DNA of 17,043 bases, from NCBI GenBank assembly GCA_041649615.1, contig JBAZMT010000015.1, positions 1 to 17,043 on the forward strand, read 5' to 3'. The translations under genes were made by a program, and so were the position numbers. Below, piece after piece: positions 6,280 through 12,998 of this stretch. Within the stretch, counting starts at the first letter, position 1. Every line of letters begins with the position of its first letter. Below the pieces are notes generated by a model. It did not search any database. It had not been told where the DNA came from and saw only the letters and a list, made by a program, of their open reading frames with translations. Source of the stretch: JALOAR01 sp041649615 (GTDB lineage: Bacteria; Patescibacteriota; Minisyncoccia; UBA6257; Colwellbacteraceae).

Positions 6280-7070
6280 CCTAGCCGCTCCGCCAATTCC
6301 CGTGCTTGCTTTTCCGTTATGCCGAACGAGCGCCAGTCCTTGGTTGGTGCGGCGGTGAATAGCATCGCCCCGGCAAGGTAATCGTCCTGCTCCAGTTCCC
6401 CCGCAAACCAGACCAGCTCGTTACAGTAGTCGGCCCAGTCCATGCCCGGCACCTTGGTCCAGCCCTTGCGCCCGCGGCCCACGATACCCAGATCTATGCC
6501 GCACTCGCCTAGCAGAATCGGCGGGAGTCGTAGCCCCGCTTGGACAATTTCCCCTGCCAGTTGGCGGTATCTGAGGATAAGCCTATCCGCGTCGGTCCAT
6601 AGGTGTGGAGCGCTGTAGCAGTGTAGGCCCAGGTAATCGCCAACACTCAGCATCCGCACGAACTCGACAATGGTCCCGTCCGCCGGGTTGCGCTCACTGA
6701 AATTGCCCACTACGCAGCGCAAGCCCTCGGCGTGGCACAGGCGACACCACTCGGCGGTGAATTCGTCCAGGCTCTCGCGCTGGCCCGTGGTGTGAATCAC
6801 CGCCGGCTCGTTGCACGATTCCCAGGCATGGATGTGTGGCGCGCGCTTGTACCACGGTAAGCAACGCGCAAAGTAGTCTTGTGCGCCCAAGCGCCCCCGC
6901 ACGTAAAACGCCCCCTCGTCGCCGTCGCTCATGTAGACGCGGCCAATGGTGCGCTTGTCGGGGAATATGTTATCCTCGGGTGGGTCCAGAAGTTTTACAT
7001 AGTCGGCAGAGAAGTGAACGCGGCGCATCCAGTTGGCCCGCAACTGCCAATGCAATCCTAACTTTGACAC
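6276..7070 (-). CDS. Clan GH-A-like glycoside hydrolase, small TIM barrel
   Basis: This is a 264-aa protein. GTG at 7070 is chosen because GGAGG sits 7 nt upstream; the gene thus overlaps the end of methyltransferase B by 13 nt. It opens with LGLHWQLRANW, like the first strand of a TIM barrel. WESCNEP places the classical Asn-Glu pair at 87-88 (Glu88, acid/base), and LLGECGID puts the candidate nucleophile at Glu189. A spacing near 100 residues is normal for retaining clan A enzymes, which cleave beta-linked glycans. Many aromatic residues (Trp73, Trp83, Trp108, His150, Tyr152, Trp158) could line a sugar site. No signal peptide or carbohydrate-binding domain is present. It lies between two methyltransferases. 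It probably acts on cell-surface or capsule glycan; the substrate is unknown. Confidence 0.75.
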   Translation of the reverse strand: MSKLGLHWQLRANWMRRVHFSADYVKLLDPPEDNIFPDKRTIGRVYMSDGDEGAFYVRGRLGAQDYFARCLPWYKRAPHIHAWESCNEPAVIHTTGQRESLDEFTAEWCRLCHAEGLRCVVGNFSERNPADGTIVEFVRMLSVGDYLGLHCYSAPHLWTDADRLILRYRQLAGEIVQAGLRLPPILLGECGIDLGIVGRGRKGWTKVPGMDWADYCNELVWFAGELEQDDYLAGAMLFTAAPTKDWRSFGITEKQARELAERLG

Positions 7071-7816
7071 GCGGCCACCTCCAAGGGCATGGCGATCTGC
7101 TGCTGCGCCTCGTTCACCCGTCTTTGCGCTATGGCAAAGTATCCCGCGTCCTGCTCAATCCCGATCCCGTTGCGGCCCGTGTTAATGCAAGCCACGAGAG
7201 TCGTACCAGACCCGCAAACGTTATCTAGCACCGTCTCGCCTTCGTTGGTGTAGGTGCGGATTAGGTACTCGCAGAGCGCCACGGGCTTTTGCGTGGGATG
7301 CACTCTGCTGTTTCGCATGGCCGCGCCGCTGAACTCCATAATGGACACCGGATGATATTCGTTGCTCCACACGAGCGGGCTTTCGGCGTTGTTGAACGTA
7401 CCATGCTTGTCTTTGATTCCGCCCTTCCAGCGCCCGCGCCCTGTCACGTTTTGCGGATTGTAAGTGTGGCCGTTCCTGCTGAATACACAGACATCCTCGT
7501 GAATCTTCAAGGGCTGGACATTTGCGAGTATCCCGTTACCCGCCAGCTTCTTATCCCACACCCAGCAATACCTAAACCATTCTGGGTTGCTCATCACCAG
7601 CGCGCTCGTGAACGGCTGCGAGCCGAATAGCACGATAGCGCCGCGTGGCTTGATGATGCGCTTGTACTGCGCCCATAGCGGCTCAAAAGGTATCACGGTA
7701 TCCCACTTGCAGGCCGTCGTGCCATAGGGCAAGTCGGCCAGAATCATGTCAGCGCAATGGTCCGGCAAGGTCGGCATGATGGCTAGGCAATCGCCGCAGA
7801 ATAGCGTTACCGTCAC
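7058..7816 (-). CDS. Beta-class DNA methyltransferase (methyltransferase B)
   Basis: This is a 252-aa protein. GTG at 7816 overlaps the stop of the 515-aa gene as GTGA, and a purine-rich GAGGCGGAG lies just before it; the longer frame upstream is a shadow of that gene. DLPYG (28-32) is a motif IV variant. HPTQKP and NVCGSGTT (199-206) form the AdoMet-binding end, giving the beta-class order. Such enzymes methylate N6-adenine or N4-cytosine in short targets. It is a clear paralogue of methyltransferase A: DLPYGTTACKWDTVIPF, SQPFTSALVMSNP and EYLIRTYTNEG are shared exactly, while the middle (about 125-180) differs. The C-terminal LEVAA codons also contain the SD of the next gene. No restriction partner is seen. 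Confidence 0.92.
   Translation of the reverse strand: MTVTLFCGDCLAIMPTLPDHCADMILADLPYGTTACKWDTVIPFEPLWAQYKRIIKPRGAIVLFGSQPFTSALVMSNPEWFRYCWVWDKKLAGNGILANVQPLKIHEDVCVFSRNGHTYNPQNVTGRGRWKGGIKDKHGTFNNAESPLVWSNEYHPVSIMEFSGAAMRNSRVHPTQKPVALCEYLIRTYTNEGETVLDNVCGSGTTLVACINTGRNGIGIEQDAGYFAIAQRRVNEAQQQIAMPLEVAACQS
7078..7082 (-). promoter_or_regulatory. GGAGG inside methyltransferase B deciding the GTG at 7070
   Basis: GGAGG lies in the codons for Leu-Glu-Val near the end of methyltransferase B, 7 nt before GTG at 7070. It makes this GTG the likely start of the GH-A-like gene. Confidence 0.65.
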
Positions 7817-9360
7817 TTCTCCGCCTCTATCATCCCTCTCAGCGCAATCACAGCCTCGCTGGCCGCGCGTCGCTGAGTCTCCGCCGCGTTGATGTGCTCC
7901 GTGGCCTCGCTCATCTCCGCGTAGCAGCGTTCCAGCGCGTCGGTAGCCACGGCGATCTGTGCCAGCATGGCATCCCAATCCGGTTCCACTACAGGCGGCT
8001 CAGGCTCACCGCCGCCGTCCACTGGTACGGCAAGGACGCGATGCACCGCGGCGCCATCGCCCGTCAAGGTGAACCGCCGATCTTCCACCGTCACGTCCAG
8101 CGTATCCCATAGCCCGCTGCCTGTGCCCGCTAGCATGGTGGCCCCGCCGTCCAGCGAGAGCCAGTGGCCCGGCTCATCAAGCCAGCGGATAGCCACGTCG
8201 TACGGCCCCTCGGCAGCTAGGCTAATCTCGAAGGTGGCCGACGTGATGCGCCGGCATTGCCGCGACTCGGGGGCATCGCTTGGGCCGATGTCCTCGAAAC
8301 GCGGCGCGTCGGCGTCGTCCAGCATGTGGAGAAAATAGTCCCAGTTCCCAGGATGGCCGCTACACCCATAGGGCAGGTACGTCCCATCCGGCTGTTTCTG
8401 TGTCCATTTCTGCACCGGGTATTCCATGTCTCGCAACACGCACCACGCATCGGGCGCATCCGCCGCCGTCTTGCCCGTGTGGCTCTCGATGAATTGCACC
8501 TGTTCCGGCGTGAAGGCGTCCAGCAGGCCGCTATGGATGTCCACCGCCACGGGATGGTAGGCCAAGCTGGCGTAGATGCTCCACCAATATTTCTTCTTAT
8601 CCTGGTAGCCATAGGCCGATTCTACCCATGTAGGCACGCCCATATCATTGGCCCATTGCATGGCGTCCCAGCTCCCGACAAAGTTGTCGAAGCCCTGGTG
8701 GCTATCCAAGTCGTGGACAAAGCCGCCGTTGTGCTTGATGCCCTGGCCGTTGGCCGCTGCGTGCTCTGCCAGCGCCCTGCGCCCCTGGCCGATGGATACG
8801 ACGGTAAACACCGGCGTCTTGGTGAACGCCTCCTTGTGCCAGTCCGAATAGGCCATGCAGAGCTGCCCAAAGCGATAGCCCTGGTTGCCGTCGCCAAACG
8901 GCGCCTTGCTCGGCTGGTTCTCTATGTCTAGCCCTGGCCCGGCAAAGATCGCATCAAACACACCGTCATAGCGCGCGCCAAAGGCCAGCACGAACTCCTT
9001 GAGGTAGTTCCACCATCGCCCTTGGTCGTTGTAGTACGGTAGCGCCGCGGTCTTGGTCACGTCGTTAACGGTAGCCGTTACGATCTTGCCCACGGGCCGC
9101 CCGTGCATCGTTGGCCGATTCATGCCATCGTAGACCCAGGCGGGCGTGCAATCCGCGAACGACTCCCAGCCGTCGAGCTCCGATAGGTGCGTGGCGATAG
9201 CGAAGGCTTTGGGCTTGTCGCCTTGCTTGTCTAGCCATGCGTCGATGATGTCCCAACGGTACTCGCCAGGGCCGGTGTGGAGGCGCTCCCAACGGTCGAA
9301 GCCATAGGCCCCGTAACCGTCTTGGGCGCCGCTCCACTCGAAAAACTTGTAGATGCTCAC
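7813..9360 (-). CDS. Glycoside-hydrolase-like tail protein with C-terminal coiled coil
   Basis: This is a 515-aa protein. GTG at 9360 follows AGGAGG by 5 nt. Residues 1 to about 345 look like a TIM-barrel glycosidase: GEYRWDIIDAWLDKQGDKPK resembles the first turns of GH42-like barrels. GLDIENQ (Glu147) and WVESAYG (Glu247) are candidate acid/base and nucleophile, 100 residues apart. Residues about 360-447 form a beta-rich module (YDVAIRWLDEPGHWLSLDGG) like a carbohydrate-binding sandwich. A Gly/Pro/Glu linker at about 449-461 leads to a helical tail (464-515) that should form a coiled coil. A helical tail may anchor or multimerise the protein on the virion. There is no signal peptide. The family is not certain and the catalytic residues are predicted from spacing. 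It lies after probable fibre genes and before methyltransferase B, overlapping it by 4 nt. Confidence 0.7.
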   Translation of the reverse strand: MSIYKFFEWSGAQDGYGAYGFDRWERLHTGPGEYRWDIIDAWLDKQGDKPKAFAIATHLSELDGWESFADCTPAWVYDGMNRPTMHGRPVGKIVTATVNDVTKTAALPYYNDQGRWWNYLKEFVLAFGARYDGVFDAIFAGPGLDIENQPSKAPFGDGNQGYRFGQLCMAYSDWHKEAFTKTPVFTVVSIGQGRRALAEHAAANGQGIKHNGGFVHDLDSHQGFDNFVGSWDAMQWANDMGVPTWVESAYGYQDKKKYWWSIYASLAYHPVAVDIHSGLLDAFTPEQVQFIESHTGKTAADAPDAWCVLRDMEYPVQKWTQKQPDGTYLPYGCSGHPGNWDYFLHMLDDADAPRFEDIGPSDAPESRQCRRITSATFEISLAAEGPYDVAIRWLDEPGHWLSLDGGATMLAGTGSGLWDTLDVTVEDRRFTLTGDGAAVHRVLAVPVDGGGEPEPPVVEPDWDAMLAQIAVATDALERCYAEMSEATEHINAAETQRRAASEAVIALRGMIEAEK

Positions 9361-9365
9361 CGTCT

Positions 9366-9372
9366 CCTCCTA
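9366..9372 (-). promoter_or_regulatory. Stop/SD fusion TAGGAGG deciding the GTG at 9360
   Basis: The TAG of the 193-aa gene is fused to AGGAGG, and a 5-nt spacer (AGACG) leads to GTG at 9360. Confidence 0.75.
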
Positions 9373-9951
9373 AGCCGCCGCGATGACGGGCGGCGTCAAA
9401 AACCCCGTCCATTCCAGCGCCACGAACATGATACACTGGCCTGTCGTGGCAAAGATACCTGACCAGTCGATGGTTACGTTGACCGTCACCACGTAGGCGC
9501 TGGTATCCGTGGCTGTGATCGTTGCCGTTGTAATGTCGCGGCTTGCCGGGGCAACGGCCGCCGATGTGCCCGTGTGTAGGGTGTCTAGTGCTGTGGTAGA
9601 TCCCGCCGTCGCCTCTACGACGTGCGCAATGCTGGCCTGGATTCCCACCGCTGCCATGTTGGTCTCTGTGCTCGTGGCCGCCGCCGATGCCATGGCAAAG
9701 ATGTGCGCTACCCAGGCACCGCCGTCGTTGTTGCCCGTCTCGTTGACGGTCGTGATGGTCAGCACCGGAGTGCTGGTGTTGTCACTGATCCCCGCCTTAG
9801 AGACGGTCTTTAGCAGCGTGTAGGTGCCCACCGCGCCGCCCGAACCGCTCATGATGGATAGCGCGCGCAGTTGGTTCAGCTCGCGCTCGATGCGATCCAG
9901 GCGTTTAGCCAATGTCGGGATGATGCCCGGAAAGTGCTCTAGCTGTGTCAT
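9370..9951 (-). CDS. 193-aa probable tail fibre or tip protein
   Basis: ATG at 9951 overlaps the stop of the Gp37-like gene as ATGA. The N-terminus (LAKRLDRIERELNQLRALS, about 14-32) is a short amphipathic helix that could form a coiled-coil trimer. The rest is a Thr/Ala/Gly-rich beta domain (TLLKTVSKAGISDNTSTPVL, then STTALDTLHTGTSAAVAP and VTVNVTIDWSGIFATTGQCI), ending in TPPVIAAA. A helical stem followed by a compact beta domain is a common design for phage fibre and receptor-binding proteins. Its position just after the tail-tip gene fits that role. It has no enzyme motif and no signal peptide. The name is inferred from shape and position. Confidence 0.65.
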   Translation of the reverse strand: MTQLEHFPGIIPTLAKRLDRIERELNQLRALSIMSGSGGAVGTYTLLKTVSKAGISDNTSTPVLTITTVNETGNNDGGAWVAHIFAMASAAATSTETNMAAVGIQASIAHVVEATAGSTTALDTLHTGTSAAVAPASRDITTATITATDTSAYVVTVNVTIDWSGIFATTGQCIMFVALEWTGFLTPPVIAAA

Positions 9952-11015
9952 ACGTCCACCAGCTCCACAGTGATAGCCTCGGCCTCCGGCGCTGATACGG
10001 TGATGGTCACAGACTGGATCTTCTTGGTCCCGCTATAGCTCCCGAAGCGCGTCGTCACCAGGTCGCCGAAAAAGTAGTGCTGCCCATAGTACGAGCCCGG
10101 TATCTGCAAGACCGTGCAGGTGAACTCGTCTCGTGGCCTGTTCTGCCACAACTCCGCCGCGCCCGCCGTGGTCAGCCCGGCTGTGCCCGTGCCCTCTTGC
10201 GTGCCATTGACGAATGCCTCACAGCGGTTCCATGTCGAGTCGTTGATGAGCCCCGCCGTCTCGCTCCACACCGTGACCCGCGTGGCGCCCTCACCATCGC
10301 CGCCTGCGAGCACGGCGTTGATCTCGTCGTGGCGTGTGCGGCGCAGGTCCGCGCTGGCCATGTTGCCGAACTCCGGCGCAAAGGTCACGGTCGCGCTGCG
10401 GTCTGTGCCGCGCTGCCCGGCGTACCAGTCGAACTCGAACGTCGCCGCGCCCGAACCGATTACGTCAAAGTCTCCGCCGCCCACCGCGGCGATCTCCTGG
10501 CATACCTCTAGCAAGTTGCGCCATGAGCGTTCCATGGTGACGCTGTTGCCCCCGGCCCCATCGGCCTCTAGCGTAAAGCCAGTGAATGGCCGCGTGCTGC
10601 CCGGCCCGGCCTGCTCATCCACGAATGCCTTGATGACGGTCTCGGCTGCGCCCGTTTTCGAGCCGGTGATGTTGACGCTCGGAACGATGATGCGCCGTTT
10701 CAGCAGGTGGGTATAGGCCACGCCGGTAGACTCGAACATATACGCGCCCTCAGCGGTGAGGTATGGGCGCCATCCCCGGTGGAAGTATTCGGCTTCTTTG
10801 TACCATGCCAAGCCCTGGCCCTCATCGCGGCGCCAGAACTCTAGTTGTGAGTCAAGGACGAAGAGCGCGACCTTGGCATCGCCCGCGCGCATACGCAAGG
10901 CATACGTGCCAACGCCGTTGACGATCTTCGAGAGCGTGAACTGCTCATAGTCGTCGATAATGGCGTCTAGTGCCCCGTCAAGCCCTTTGAGCCGTATCTG
11001 CCAAATGGCGCTCAT
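9948..11015 (-). CDS. Gp37-like tail-tip (Tal/baseplate hub) protein
   Basis: This is a 355-aa protein. ATG at 11015 directly follows the stop of the 68-aa gene, with GGAGG 8 nt upstream. It matches the Siphovirus ReqiPepy6 Gp37-like family in style: N-terminal WQIRLKGLDGALDAIIDDYE, then QFTLSKIVNGVGTYALRM, an early LDSQLEFWRRDEG strand set and a C-terminal FGDLVTTRFGSYSGTKKI followed by SVTITVSAPEAEAITVELV. Members sit after Dit at the distal end of siphophage tails and act as hub or tail-associated proteins to which receptor-binding parts attach. There is no peptidase or lysozyme motif, so the tip seems purely structural. Two extra genes (methyltransferase A and the 68-aa protein) and a fibre-like gene lie between it and Dit, which is unusual since these genes are normally adjacent. 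Confidence 0.8.
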   Translation of the reverse strand: MSAIWQIRLKGLDGALDAIIDDYEQFTLSKIVNGVGTYALRMRAGDAKVALFVLDSQLEFWRRDEGQGLAWYKEAEYFHRGWRPYLTAEGAYMFESTGVAYTHLLKRRIIVPSVNITGSKTGAAETVIKAFVDEQAGPGSTRPFTGFTLEADGAGGNSVTMERSWRNLLEVCQEIAAVGGGDFDVIGSGAATFEFDWYAGQRGTDRSATVTFAPEFGNMASADLRRTRHDEINAVLAGGDGEGATRVTVWSETAGLINDSTWNRCEAFVNGTQEGTGTAGLTTAGAAELWQNRPRDEFTCTVLQIPGSYYGQHYFFGDLVTTRFGSYSGTKKIQSVTITVSAPEAEAITVELVDV

Positions 11016-11222
11016 CTATACGGCCTCCGCCAGCGGCATAGCTAGCTGCTGCTGGACCTCATTAGACTTGGCGGACGCACGGCGAAACGCTAGATACTCA
11101 TCCATCATGCGCTGGAGTATGGCTTCTAGTTCGTCGGGCTTGTATACTGCTGTTTTGTGCTCATAGCTTACTTGCGACCACGGGATAGACGATATGCCAC
11201 CAGTTATGCTATCATCGCTCAT
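11016..11222 (-). CDS. 68-aa protein with methyltransferase-like C-terminal tail
   Basis: ATG at 11222 overlaps the stop of methyltransferase A as ATGA and follows a GGAGG within that gene by 10 nt. The N-terminal half (SDDSITGGISSIPWSQVSYE) is unfamiliar. The second half is helical (KPDELEAILQRMMDEYLAFR). The end, SNEVQQQLAMPLAEAV, closely resembles the end of methyltransferase B (VNEAQQQIAMPLEVAA), with 9 of 11 residues identical over NEVQQQLAMPL. It lacks every catalytic motif. It may be an independent small protein that acquired this tail by recombination, or a relic of a methyltransferase copy. Its stop TAG is followed at once by the next ATG, and the GCGGAGG in its last codons is the SD of the Gp37-like gene. 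Function unknown. Confidence 0.7.
   Translation of the reverse strand: MSDDSITGGISSIPWSQVSYEHKTAVYKPDELEAILQRMMDEYLAFRRASAKSNEVQQQLAMPLAEAV
11024..11028 (-). promoter_or_regulatory. GGAGG in the tail of the 68-aa gene, SD for the tail-tip gene
   Basis: GGAGG falls in the codons for the last Ala-Glu-Ala of the 68-aa protein. A spacer of 8 nt that ends in its TAG leads to ATG at 11015. Confidence 0.65.
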
Positions 11223-12004
11223 GACGCTGCCACCTCCAGAATGGGCAAGGCTAATTGCGCCTGTGCGTCGGCTATCCTTCTCTGTGCGATAGCGTAGTAT
11301 CCCGCGTCCAGCTCCACGCCCACGAATGAGCGCCCCGTGTTGATTGCCGCCACGCCGGTTGTCCCGCTACCCATCACAAAATCTAGCACCGTGTCGCCCT
11401 CGTTGGTGTAGGTGCGTATCAGGTACTCGTACAGCGCCACGGGCTTTTGGGCGGGATGAACTAGGCCCGTAGCTCTTGGCACGCTGTCAAAGCGCTGGAC
11501 ACTTGTAGGGCTGACATATTCCTGCCAGATTTGGTCACGAAGCACCATACCTGTTCGCGCTATCGTTTGCCCTTGTTTGTGTTTTAGGATTCTGCCCTTA
11601 CGCGCATTATCTATAGCTTGCTTAGAACGGCTGAGCTGTTTCTGAGGATTGTAAATGCACGAGTTCTGACTGAACACCAAGATGCTTTCATGTGTTTTAT
11701 TCGGCTGGGTCCGAAGGAGTATGGGATTGCATACTGTATTTTTCTCCCACACCCATTCGTACTTGAACCATGTTGGGTTGCTCATCACCAACGCGCTAGT
11801 AAACGGCTGGCTTGCCGTGGTCACGAACGCCCCGCGCGGCTTGAGTAACCGCTTGACTTGCGCCCACATCGGCCCGAACGGGATAACCGTGTCCCACTTG
11901 CAAGCGGTTGTGCCATAGGGTAGGTCGGTTATGATGGCATCGAACGGCCCGTCAAGTGTGGGCAGCAAGTCCAGCGCGTCGCCGCAGTACAGGTCAATCG
12001 TCAT
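11219..12004 (-). CDS. Beta-class DNA methyltransferase (methyltransferase A)
   Basis: This is a 261-aa protein. ATG at 12004 overlaps the stop of the fibre-like gene as ATGA. No clear SD is present, so translation is probably coupled. The longer open frame to 12460 is a shadow of the fibre gene and its sequence is low-complexity. DLPYG at 27-31 (motif IV) precedes HPAQKP and FVMGSGTT at 209-216 (AdoMet-binding), the beta-class order for N6-adenine or N4-cytosine methylation. It is a duplicate of methyltransferase B with similar ends and an unrelated middle (about 115-190). The middle coding segment is AT-richer than its surroundings. Neighbours are tail genes on both sides, an unusual site for a modification enzyme. 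No restriction gene is present. The target site is unknown and probably differs from that of B. Confidence 0.92.
   Translation of the reverse strand: MTIDLYCGDALDLLPTLDGPFDAIITDLPYGTTACKWDTVIPFGPMWAQVKRLLKPRGAFVTTASQPFTSALVMSNPTWFKYEWVWEKNTVCNPILLRTQPNKTHESILVFSQNSCIYNPQKQLSRSKQAIDNARKGRILKHKQGQTIARTGMVLRDQIWQEYVSPTSVQRFDSVPRATGLVHPAQKPVALYEYLIRTYTNEGDTVLDFVMGSGTTGVAAINTGRSFVGVELDAGYYAIAQRRIADAQAQLALPILEVAAS
11581..11760 (-). other. Low-GC segment in the centre of methyltransferase A
   Basis: A hand count gives 80 G or C in 180 bases (44%). The lines at 11341-11400 and 11821-11880 have about 60% and 67%. The matching middle of methyltransferase B (7381-7560) has about 53%. The segment covers the divergent central region expected to carry target recognition. 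Confidence 0.6.
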
Positions 12005-12984
12005 GATGAAATGCGGCCCAAGTATTGAATCTCCCACCCCATCATCTGGCAATCCGCGTTGATGGTGTCCGAACCGTGCCCGCCCTGGCGCTCGAAGGTG
12101 ATAGCTACGTGATCCCCCGCGGCGATGGCCCCGAACGCCGTCTGTATGCTGGTCCACTTGGTGATATGCCCGCCCGTCACGGCTTGTGTCGTGGCCGCGG
12201 TCGTCACCGCCGCCTGGGGCACTTCGCCCGTGGCCGCGTACTGGAGCGTCTGCGAGGCGTAGCCGTTGACGGCCCCCGCTCCGCCGTTGAACAGGACCGG
12301 AATCACGATGCCCGTCGAGACATAATCCGATGGCACCATGAACGACCCGTAGCACTCTACCGTCTTGCCGTTGACCATCAGCTCGCCGAACTCCTCCGAG
12401 TCGGTGCGGTCTAGCTCCGCGTTGTCGGTCACGTTCCAGCCACCGATGCAAGGTACCCACAGCGTCCGCGTGCCCGTGGCGATCATGGCCGCTTCAATCT
12501 CGATATTCGGGTGCAGGAATACCCGGTCATCGGTCACGGTGATAACATCGCCTGTGGTGATGGTGCCCTCGGCCAGCGGGATGTCCCATGTCGTGTTTGC
12601 CACTTGCGTCATAGCCGGGATAGCCGCTGTGCCGTCGGCTGATTCGATCTTAGTCACGCGCACCGTCTGCGCCGCCCAGGATGCCCGGAGCACGATGCGG
12701 TAGCCCGTTGTGCCCACGACGGGATGCGCCAGGTCCACCGTGGCTGCCGCCGAGTTATAGTACGGGAAACCGTACACCAGCGCCCCGCCCGTGTTGACCG
12801 ACATGGTACGGCCCGTGCTGTTGGTCACGGCCAGCGCGTTGAGGTAGTTTTTCAGCACGCCCTCATCCGCCGCGGTGCCGACAAACATCATGCGGTATAT
12901 CTGGTTTAGGTTGGCTTGCGTGTAACCCGAGTCGGTGCCATCCCCCGTGCCGTCTGTAGTCCACAACCACGAACTTTCGCTCAC
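12001..12984 (-). CDS. Tail fibre or baseplate-like structural protein
   Basis: This is a 327-aa protein. GTG at 12984 is chosen because AGGAGG lies 7 nt upstream; the longer frame has no SD and runs into the Dit gene. Residues 1 to about 160 (TDGTGDGTDSGYTQANLNQI, then NTGGALVYGFPYYNSAAA, YRIVLRASWAAQTVRVTKIE and ITTGDVITVTDDRVFL) match a recurrent N-terminal design of phage baseplate or fibre proteins, in which a compact beta domain attaches to the tail. The C-terminal half, about 170-327, contains WVPCIGGWNVTDNAELDRTD and a jelly-roll-like end (DHVAITFERQGGHGSDTI). It is probably the receptor-facing part. It follows Dit directly and precedes methyltransferase A. Good support for a structural role; the exact fold is inferred. 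Confidence 0.75.
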   Translation of the reverse strand: MSESSWLWTTDGTGDGTDSGYTQANLNQIYRMMFVGTAADEGVLKNYLNALAVTNSTGRTMSVNTGGALVYGFPYYNSAAATVDLAHPVVGTTGYRIVLRASWAAQTVRVTKIESADGTAAIPAMTQVANTTWDIPLAEGTITTGDVITVTDDRVFLHPNIEIEAAMIATGTRTLWVPCIGGWNVTDNAELDRTDSEEFGELMVNGKTVECYGSFMVPSDYVSTGIVIPVLFNGGAGAVNGYASQTLQYAATGEVPQAAVTTAATTQAVTGGHITKWTSIQTAFGAIAAGDHVAITFERQGGHGSDTINADCQMMGWEIQYLGRISS

Positions 12985-12991
12985 CTGATTG

Positions 12992-12998
12992 CCTCCTA
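12992..12998 (-). promoter_or_regulatory. Stop/SD fusion TAGGAGG deciding the GTG at 12984
   Basis: The TAG of the Dit gene is fused to AGGAGG, and a 7-nt spacer (CAATCAG) leads to GTG at 12984. This overrides the longer open frame. Confidence 0.75.

Noticed and set aside
8257..8931. A 224-codon plus-strand open frame opposite the 515-aa glycosidase-like gene
   Set aside because: It is a shadow frame within GC-rich coding DNA; it has no motif and the opposite strand has catalytic-type residues, a good SD and tight junctions.
11186..11215. A second plus-strand promoter-like string (TAGACG, 18 bp, TATCAT)
   Set aside because: It lies inside the coding start of the 68-aa gene, its boxes match less well and no rightward gene follows.
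7058..12004. A classical restriction-modification system
   Set aside because: Three methyltransferases are present, but no neighbouring gene has a recognisable endonuclease motif; solitary modification is more likely.
12005..12460. N-terminal extension of methyltransferase A to 12460
   Set aside because: The added residues are low-complexity, rich in Arg, Gly and His, and overlap the fibre-like gene in another frame; the ATG at 12004 forms an ATGA junction like its neighbours.
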